From Deltaproteobacteria bacterium (GTDB taxonomy: Bacteria > Myxococcota_A > Polyangia > HGW-17 > SLPX01), in NCBI GenBank assembly GCA_011390535.1, contig JAABSF010000176.1:1-6206 (forward strand): DNA of 6,206 nt, given 5' to 3'. Positions 1 to 4,151 of the stretch are shown piece after piece (positions within the stretch are counted from its first letter, which is position 1; every line of letters starts with the position of its first letter). A program made the position numbers and the translations under genes. The notes beneath the pieces were generated by a model. That model was not told the DNA's origin, searched no databases, and saw only the letters and a program-made list of their open reading frames with translations.

Positions 1-235
1 AAGATGGGTTTCCGGTTCCGACCTCCATGCAGGTTTTGGTTGGGCAATCGCACACAAGCCCGGAACCGCAGTCGGTGTGAGTGGCGCAGGAATCGCCTAC
101 TTTTCCCGTATTCAGCGCGTCTCCACAACCGGTCGCCGACACGATATAGTATGTTGATATAGCTGCGAATATAGTCACTCTCAATATAGATGCTCTCAAT
201 ATAGACGCTTTTACGATTTGAATGCTCAATGCCAT
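1..235 (-). CDS. cysteine-rich repeat lipoprotein, 5' part (runs off left edge)
   Basis: The first 78 residues are visible; the rest lies beyond the left edge. The ATG at 235 has AAGAGG nine bases upstream. A basic N-region (K9, R14, R19) is followed by a hydrophobic stretch (residues 20-36) ending in SATG-C37. This looks like a lipoprotein signal peptide, although the lipobox is weak because Ala rather than Leu sits at -3. After C37 comes a linker and then one repeat, C50-x5-C56-x5-C62 with C64 and C69 after it. This Cys-rich, EGF/Dickkopf-like spacing is typical of surface lipoproteins in Myxococcota and relatives, where the cysteines are presumed to form disulfides outside the cytoplasm. 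The same spacing occurs in the pseudogene at 2012-2586. The true start could be a later codon, because residues 10-19 are a tandem duplication. Function is unknown; the family-level call is fairly safe. Confidence 0.75.
   Translation of the reverse strand, partial: MALSIQIVKASILRASILRVTIFAAISTYYIVSATGCGDALNTGKVGDSCATHTDCGSGLVCDCPTKTCMEVGTGNPS
179..208 (-). repeat. 15-bp tandem duplication inside the signal peptide
   Basis: Two adjacent 15-bp units (194-208 and 179-193, minus strand) differ at one base and each encodes Ala-Ser-Ile-Leu-Arg. A third, weaker copy (Val-Thr-Ile-Phe) follows at about 167-178. The units lie in the N-region of the cysteine-rich lipoprotein and lengthen it in frame. 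Slipped-strand duplication is the simplest origin. Confidence 0.8.
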
Positions 236-269
236 TTTAAAGAACCTCTTCTGTGAAAAGTTAATGCCT

Positions 270-299
270 ACAGTAAATGAGAGTAGAGGTTTCGGTCAA
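270..299 (-). promoter_or_regulatory. candidate sigma70 promoter for the lipoprotein gene
   Basis: On the minus strand, TTGACC (299-294) is followed after 18 bp by TACTGT (275-270). The -35 box matches TTGACA at five of six positions. The -10 box keeps the conserved T-A---T frame. Transcription would start near 262, giving a leader of about 27 bases before the ATG at 235. The spacing is good but the -10 is only fair. Confidence 0.4.
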
Positions 300-325
300 G
301 CCTTTGGCTTGTCGGGGCAGGTCAT

Positions 326-495
326 TTGAATCAGGCCGTCATCCAGGGCCGGGAAAACGACCTGATCAGCTGCACGAACGACGCCGGCAACGGCAATGCC
401 GAGAGCCTCACTTACAAGTGGTGCCCATATCGGGCCGACAAACCACCATCAGAATCAGAACCACCGTCACTGCAGACGACGGTTTTGTTAAATGA
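326..495 (+). pseudogene. possible remnant of an Ig/PKD-like repeat protein, split over two frames
   Basis: This GC-rich stretch looks coding but has no proper start and no ribosome site. One frame gives a segment with ENDLISC and later ESLTYKW, which resembles bacterial extracellular Ig/PKD-like domains of the 'DDLTC...GDPLTYTYxW' type. A second frame, from about 430, gives TIRIRTTVTADDGF, which resembles the strand that ends such domains. Reading one domain across both requires a frameshift near 415-430. The stretch ends where the AT-rich ATPase gene begins. No full-length homologue is recognised and the resemblance is from memory, so this is tentative. It could be non-coding DNA. Confidence 0.25.
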
Positions 496-1810
496 TTCCA
501 AGCAACCATTTTACGATATTATTCCTTTCAATTTTTATGCCTGAATATTCGATTGCTGTTTCATTGCTATCTGTTGAAAGGAGGATGTGCCGCCCGTTTG
601 TTATATATCGATCTATTGAAGCAAATGAACTCAGTTCTCTATCTTTGTTGTTTTCATTCAAGGTTAATGCAACTTGGTAATTTGTGACCGAGCGGTCCCT
701 GTTCGTTACCACAAAATCTATCTCTTTGCCTGATTCGTTTTGACCGAAATTGATCTGATGTTTGTCCCTTTTAAGTTTTAAGAAGACAATATTTTCAAGA
801 AGTCTTGAATATGTCTGAAGGTATCCTCCGTAAAGAGCGGGGAAACCGCTGTCAACTGAATAAAACTTCCTTATTGTCCCAAACACCCTGCTTTGTTTAT
901 ATTCCAATTTTTCAACAGGATGTATCGCAAAAGTTTTCGCAACAAAATCAACATAATTTGAAACTGTTTCAGATTTCACCTGAAACCCGCTGTTTTTAAG
1001 GTGCGCAAGAATCCTTGCATAGCTTGTAATATTGCCGGCGCCGGCAAAAAGAAATTTGATAACCTGATCAATAACCGCCGGTTGACGGATGTTGAATCTG
1101 TTTACTATGTCATCAAGAACAACCTTACTTAAAACTCCTTCAAGATAGCTTTTTTTTGCACTTTCAGTATTTATTGAAATAAGCTCCGGCAATCCTCCGA
1201 ATCCGAGATATTCGCTGAATAGAGAATTTATTTCATCAGCCTTTTCAAAAAAATCGTGCTCATTATTGATTTCAAGCCCTCTTATTTTTAAAAATTCTTT
1301 AAAATCAAAAGGAAGTATCTGAAGTTCGATGAATCTTCCAGCAAGGTTTGAGCCGATCTCGGAAGAAAGAAGTTCAGAGTTTGAGCCGGTTAATATTATT
1401 CCAATGTCTCTGTGTTTTTCATAGATAGTTCTTACAAATTTATCCCAGCCTTCAATAAGCTGAATTTCATCAAGAACTATTATTTTTTTTCCTTTTTGGG
1501 CTATTTCATTCATAAAAAGCTGAAACAACTCATCGAGTTTAAAAGCATTGTTTACTTCTGCAAGGTTGAAATCCTCAAAATTCAGGTAAAAAACATTCCT
1601 TTTTAGAATCTTCTTCTCCCGTATCATTTTTGCTACAGTTCTTTGAACCAGAAAAGATTTCCCGCTTCTTCTGAATCCCGTTATTATCTTGATAGGCTTT
1701 GCGCCCATCAGTTCAAAAAGTTCTTTTTCGTATGAACGGTATATTCCTTCAACTTCCGTTATCAGGTTCTGCCATTCAAATATTATCCGTAAAAAAGCCG
1801 AGTTTTCCAT
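488..1810 (-). CDS. AAA_14 / DUF4143 family ATPase
   Basis: A complete 440-aa protein of the widespread AAA_14 plus DUF4143 family, cytoplasmic P-loop ATPases of unsettled function. Walker A is GFRRSGKS (45-52), Walker B is IIVLDEIQ (110-117), and LTGSNSELL (140-148) is the sensor-like strand. GRF (158-160) and LPFDFKEFL (166-174) are typical of the family. The C-terminal DUF4143 part (about 210-430) has E339, EIDFVV (363-368) and Q379-V, a PD-(D/E)XK-like layout. No Lys follows Q379, as in a known subfamily with a 'QV...REL' motif, so nuclease activity is doubtful. The start is supported by AGAGGG five bases before the ATG. The gene is much more AT-rich than its surroundings and is flanked by remnants of cysteine-rich genes, which suggests horizontal gain. 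TTGACT lies upstream, but no convincing -10 goes with it. Confidence 0.93.
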   Translation of the reverse strand: MENSAFLRIIFEWQNLITEVEGIYRSYEKELFELMGAKPIKIITGFRRSGKSFLVQRTVAKMIREKKILKRNVFYLNFEDFNLAEVNNAFKLDELFQLFMNEIAQKGKKIIVLDEIQLIEGWDKFVRTIYEKHRDIGIILTGSNSELLSSEIGSNLAGRFIELQILPFDFKEFLKIRGLEINNEHDFFEKADEINSLFSEYLGFGGLPELISINTESAKKSYLEGVLSKVVLDDIVNRFNIRQPAVIDQVIKFLFAGAGNITSYARILAHLKNSGFQVKSETVSNYVDFVAKTFAIHPVEKLEYKQSRVFGTIRKFYSVDSGFPALYGGYLQTYSRLLENIVFLKLKRDKHQINFGQNESGKEIDFVVTNRDRSVTNYQVALTLNENNKDRELSSFASIDRYITNGRHILLSTDSNETAIEYSGIKIERNNIVKWLLGII

Positions 1811-1880
1811 AAATACCCTCTGTAAAGGACAAACATAGACTATTTGTGCCCTTTATAAGGGGATAAGTCAAGATAAGGGA

Positions 1881-1902
1881 TTGATCAAGTGTTGATCGAG
1901 TG
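1881..1902. repeat. 11-bp tandem direct repeat upstream of the ATPase gene
   Basis: TTGATCAAGTG (1881-1891) is followed directly by TTGATCGAGTG (1892-1902), with one mismatch. The first copy contains the perfect palindrome TTGATCAA. It lies 71-92 bp upstream of the ATPase start codon, within the likely regulatory region. It may be a binding site pair or chance. Confidence 0.4.
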
Positions 1903-1977
1903 CGGCTCTTTTATAGCCCGACGACCTTTTTCCTTTTTTCTCGGCGCATATTTGGGGTAATTTATTTTTTTCTGTTG

Positions 1978-1998
1978 AAAAACTTCAATTGTTTGAAG
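1978..1998 (-). terminator. weak rho-independent terminator after the cysteine-rich pseudogene
   Basis: On the minus strand, CTTCAA (1998-1993), a four-base loop and TTGAAG (1988-1983) form a perfect 6-bp stem, followed at once by TTTTT (1982-1978). It sits 3 bp past the present stop and about 13 bp past the ancestral stop. This fits the natural 3' end of the cysteine-rich gene. The stem is AT-rich and short, so termination is probably inefficient. Confidence 0.5.
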
Positions 1999-2011
1999 AT
2001 GTTACCGAGCT

Positions 2012-2586
2012 TTATGGATAGCCGCAACGAAGACCGTGGTTACACTCAGATCCCGATCACAGTGCTCTCCCGCAGTCTTGAAGTTGGGTGAGCGACAGGC
2101 TGCATCCTCGCAAATAAGGCCTGGGGTGCAGTGCAGATCTTTCCAACACGGATCTCCGGCCTCACTACTGTCACGCTCTACGCAGACGGGTGGATCGTAG
2201 CCGTGGTTGCAGACTAGATCTGCGATGCAAGAGCCGGAGCCGCACACCTCGCCCTCCAGCGCCGGTTCTCGACACTGATCAAAGTACATGTTGCAGACAA
2301 GCTGATGACCACAGTCGTTGTGGCTCCGGCAAGGGTCGCCGACGCTTACCTCAGCGGCCACACAAAGCTTGTCTCCATCCACCCATTGGCAGATGAAACC
2401 CTCCATACAGTCCTTTGTGTAGAGGCACATGCCTCCCTCGCCTTCCGGTAGCGCACACCGATGAGGCGTATAAGCCCAGTTGCAGGTCAACCCCTGTTGG
2501 CAGTCTTCGTCGTTAAAGCAGGCTTCACCCTCATCCACGGGCAGGACACAACTGTAACCCATCGCCCAGCTGCTGTTGGTCGGGAC
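2012..2586 (-). pseudogene. cysteine-rich repeat protein, 5'-truncated and frameshifted
   Basis: From an ATG at 2562 an open frame of 186 codons carries 22 cysteines in tandem repeats of C-x5-C-x5-C-x(4-8)-C: C15/21/27/36, C46/52/58/67, C78/84/90/97, C107/112/118/127 and C139/145/151/156. Most repeats open with an acidic 'EGE' or 'GDP'-like linker. There is no signal peptide and no ribosome site. The ATG falls in the middle of a repeat: the preceding SSWA aligns with the NWA of the next repeat, and an in-frame TGA lies at 2587-2589. So the 5' end is missing. At the 3' end, one base seems to be lost near 2047-2049. In the next frame the sequence continues E-C-N-H-G-L-R-C-G-Y-P and stops at 2012-2014, restoring C168-x5-C-x5-C exactly. 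In the present frame it ends at 2002 without cysteines. It is related to the lipoprotein at 1-235 and was probably also a surface protein. Confidence 0.75.
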
Positions 2587-2840
2587 TCATTTTCTCGGTT
2601 GAAGTTGGCGAGGCCGTTGGAAACCTCAATTGCCACAATTGTAGTCCCAAGGTCTTGGATAAGGTTTTCGTTGGAGTTTCGGTTATTCCAATATCGGTCG
2701 GAGATTTTAGATCGATTTCTTCTTATCGAGAGGGTTTGGATAGTTGATTCGCCGGCCTTATTATGCTCGATTATCCCATAATTATGTTCATGGTCACGTC
2801 AAAATCGGAAATCCGCAAACTGTTTGGCCGTTTACTCTGC
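2587..2840. other. intergenic stretch with no supported gene
   Basis: Neither strand has an open frame with a ribosome site or a recognisable protein. On the minus strand no cysteine-rich coding is seen upstream of the TGA at 2587-2589, so the lost 5' end of the pseudogene is not here. A CAATTG-CCA-CAATTG inverted repeat (2627-2641) is present without a T-run. The stretch separates the leftward eroded region from the rightward gene cluster. Confidence 0.6.
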
Positions 2841-2869
2841 TTGACAGTCCTGGAACTGCGAGCTAAATA
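2841..2869 (+). promoter_or_regulatory. sigma70-type promoter of the rightward cluster
   Basis: A perfect TTGACA (2841-2846) is followed by a 17-bp spacer and TAAATA (2864-2869). The -35 box and spacing are ideal; the -10 box matches the TATAAT consensus at only three positions. Transcription would begin near 2876, giving a leader of about 55 bases before the ATG at 2931. No other equally good promoter is seen before the cluster. Confidence 0.5.
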
Positions 2870-2910
2870 CCCAAAACTGAAAACATATAAGCTTTTTCTC
2901 TAACACTATA

Positions 2911-2930
2911 GACACATCCCGGGAGGTGTC
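2911..2930 (+). promoter_or_regulatory. 20-bp near-perfect palindrome covering the ribosome site
   Basis: GACACATCCCGGGAGGTGTC is self-complementary except for one pair (A2916 against G2925). It ends exactly before the ATG at 2931 and contains GGGAGGTG, the Shine-Dalgarno sequence. In RNA it can fold with a CCGG loop and hide the ribosome site. In DNA it has the form of an operator for a dimeric regulator. Which of the two applies cannot be told from sequence. Confidence 0.5.
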
Positions 2931-3119
2931 ATGACTGAATCCAATTCGAATGAAAAATCCAACTATGATGTCAGAACAGTTTCTTGGTATATCGACAAAG
3001 GGCAGGTCAGTCGTGATTCATACCAGGATCATTTAAAGAATTTGCCTGATTCGAGCGAAAAAGCAGAAAACATGTCCGTTAAGAACGATCCCTTTTTCGG
3101 TGAAGAGGAAAAGGATTGA
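2931..3119 (+). CDS. conserved small protein of unknown function
   Basis: A 62-aa hydrophilic protein with no signal peptide, membrane segment or cysteine. The start is set by the strong GGGAGGTG ending two bases before the ATG. The core, from about residue 14, reads RTVSWYIDKGQVS, then Y31 and HLKNLPD (34-40). This resembles short deltaproteobacterial proteins with a 'RTV...GxVxxxxYxxHLxxLPD' core. That resemblance is from memory and no function is known. The C-terminal part (about 50-62) is acidic and probably disordered. The gene is the first of the rightward cluster and has its own promoter. Its last codons, Lys-Asp-stop, are the founding unit of the tandem repeat that follows. Confidence 0.7.
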   Translation: MTESNSNEKSNYDVRTVSWYIDKGQVSRDSYQDHLKNLPDSSEKAENMSVKNDPFFGEEEKD

Positions 3120-3168
3120 GTAAAGGATTGAGTAAAGGATTGAATAAAGGATTGAATAAAGGATTGAG
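3109..3168 (+). repeat. 12-bp minisatellite, five copies, overlapping a stop codon
   Basis: Five consecutive 12-bp units start with AAAAGGATTGAG (3109-3120), then four units TAAAGGATTGAR (3121-3168), varying only at the last base apart from the first unit. The first copy contains the end and TGA stop of the small gene. Each later unit repeats Lys-Asp-stop in that gene's frame and a TAA in another frame. TAG, TAG, TGA and TAG follow directly at 3169-3180. The third frame stays open through the repeat. Confidence 0.9.
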
Positions 3169-3231
3169 TAGTAGTGATAGGCTTGTGAGGTAACCTGAAC
3201 GTAGGCAGCCTGAGCGAGGTTGGAGGTTAAC

Positions 3232-3594
3232 ATGGTAGAAGGTGGGAAAGAAAACGAGGGGACACCATTGGATAATAAAAAAAAAGAAGAACGCACTGAG
3301 ACGGAATGTGAGAGACGCGCCCGGAAGGCTCTCCCCGAAATCGATTTCAGTACTTTTGTTCTCTCCCTTGCATCTTCAGTGATGATTCACATCGGTGAGA
3401 TTGAAGACCCCGATACAAAACAAGCTGTTGTTTCGCTGCCCATGGCAAAACAAACTTTGGATATCCTGGCTTTGTTGCAAGAAAAGACCCGTGGAAATCT
3501 GGAAGACGATGAAGACAGGCTCTTAACGGAGTTGCTGTATGATCTCAGGATGAAGTTTGTGAGAGCATGCAAACAACAAAGCGGAGAGGGATGA
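3232..3594 (+). CDS. DUF1844 domain protein
   Basis: A 120-aa cytoplasmic protein. Residues about 35-112 match the DUF1844 family: IDFSTFVLSLASSVMIHIGEI-type start (37-57), then MAKQTLDILALLQEKTRGNL (71-90) and LLTELLYDLRMKFV (97-110). Residues 1-34 are a charged, Lys/Glu-rich, probably flexible tail that varies in the family. The ATG at 3232 is chosen because GGAGG (3222-3226) lies five bases upstream; a TTG at 3220 is in frame but overlaps that site. The function of DUF1844 is unknown. The gene overlaps the next one by ATGA, so they are very likely co-translated. The family call is firm; the role is not known. Confidence 0.93.
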   Translation: MVEGGKENEGTPLDNKKKEERTETECERRARKALPEIDFSTFVLSLASSVMIHIGEIEDPDTKQAVVSLPMAKQTLDILALLQEKTRGNLEDDEDRLLTELLYDLRMKFVRACKQQSGEG

Positions 3595-4019
3595 GAGCCT
3601 TGGCTGATTCACCTGAAACTGCAGCGCTGAAGGTTTTGAGAGGGTACTCCATGATTGGGCTGGTGTTGGCGGTGGTATTGGGTGGTGGATCATTTGTTTT
3701 CCACAGTGGAACAGCGGGGAGGGCGGTTTGCTCAACCGGCGCCATGGCGGGTTTGCTGGGGGCTGCCGTAGGCTTGAATCTTCGTGACAGGATACATCGA
3801 AGAAAGTATGCGCCGTTGATGGTTTTTGGGGTGATATTAGGCATATTGGCTGCTTGCCTTGTGGGGGTGAGTGTTTTGGCTTTGGAAAATGACATGGATG
3901 GTGCGTGGTCCCCTCTCATAGGAGCAGGTTTTCTAGGGGTATTGGCGGTGATATGTATCAGGTTGTCTAACCAAATACGGAACTCAAAAAAGGCAGAGGC
4001 GGAGATGCCCGAAAAATAG
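3591..4019 (+). CDS. four-helix inner-membrane protein, function unknown
   Basis: A 142-aa protein with four predicted membrane segments at about 19-38, 44-63, 75-98 and 106-124. Positive residues R65, R67, R70, R71 and K72 between helices 2 and 3, and the Lys-rich tail, indicate that both ends and that loop face the cytoplasm. The ATG at 3591 overlaps the TGA of the DUF1844 gene (ATGA), with GGAG (3583-3586) four bases upstream. An in-frame ATG at 3567 would add eight residues but has a poorer ribosome site. No family is recognised. Tight coupling to the DUF1844 gene suggests a shared job, perhaps as a membrane partner. Confidence 0.8.
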   Translation: MRALADSPETAALKVLRGYSMIGLVLAVVLGGGSFVFHSGTAGRAVCSTGAMAGLLGAAVGLNLRDRIHRRKYAPLMVFGVILGILAACLVGVSVLALENDMDGAWSPLIGAGFLGVLAVICIRLSNQIRNSKKAEAEMPEK

Positions 4020-4037
4020 CCTTGATCGATACTTTTT

Positions 4038-4151
4038 TTGCTGAAGGGTAAAGGTTCAGGGGTTGATAAGCTGAAGGTTGGGGTGGTCGAGGTGAAAGTT
4101 ATTGAACCATTATCCGCGCGGACTTGTTTGAAAGTGGGGTTTTCAAAATGA
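4038..4151 (+). CDS. possible small ORF coupled to the clpB-like start
   Basis: A frame open after the TGA at 4023-4025 runs to a TGA at 4149-4151 that overlaps the clpB-like ATG as ATGA. Possible starts are TTG 4038 (37 codons) or GTG 4083, the latter with AAGG five bases upstream. The peptide is Lys/Val-rich, with one Cys and no recognised motif. It could be a leader peptide that couples translation to the next gene, or merely a chance open frame in a 128-base spacer. Support is limited to the overlap and a weak ribosome site. Confidence 0.2.
   Translation: MLKGKGSGVDKLKVGVVEVKVIEPLSARTCLKVGFSK
4127..4147 (+). promoter_or_regulatory. AU-rich hairpin directly before the clpB-like ATG
   Basis: TTTGAAA (4127-4133) and TTTCAAA (4141-4147) are perfect complements with a seven-base loop, GTGGGGT, which holds the only purine-rich ribosome-site candidate. 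The hairpin ends at the base before the ATG. A 7-bp stem, almost all A-U, would be marginal at growth temperature. That would suit heat-responsive translation of a chaperone, but this is inference. Confidence 0.35.

Noticed and set aside
297..311. CAAGCC-TTT-GGCTTG hairpin
   Set aside because: The 6-bp stem is perfect, but no T-run follows on either strand and it overlaps the candidate -35 box, so I do not call it a terminator.
463..487. ACCGTC/GACGGT hairpin followed by TTTTG, plus strand
   Set aside because: The nine-base loop is large, the T-run is short, and no expressed plus-strand gene precedes it.
1841..1880. TTGACT as -35 box for the ATPase gene
   Set aside because: No acceptable -10 box lies 16-19 bp downstream on the minus strand, so I do not list a promoter. 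A CCCTT-TAT-AAGGG inverted repeat here (1849-1861) may obscure it.
2461..2781. Plus-strand open frame of 106 codons
   Set aside because: Its first third is antisense to the cysteine-rich repeats, and the rest has no recognisable protein features or ribosome site.
2784..2903. Plus-strand 39-codon frame starting at ATG 2784
   Set aside because: There is no ribosome site, and the best promoter of the cluster (2841-2869) lies inside it. No match to a known protein is recognised.
3109..3168. CRISPR array
   Set aside because: The 12-bp units are adjacent with no spacers, so this is a minisatellite.
3033..3296. Minus-strand open frame with a five-fold Tyr-Ser-Ile-Leu repeat
   Set aside because: It is the reverse reading of the 12-bp minisatellite and overlaps two better-supported plus-strand genes. 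It has no ribosome site.
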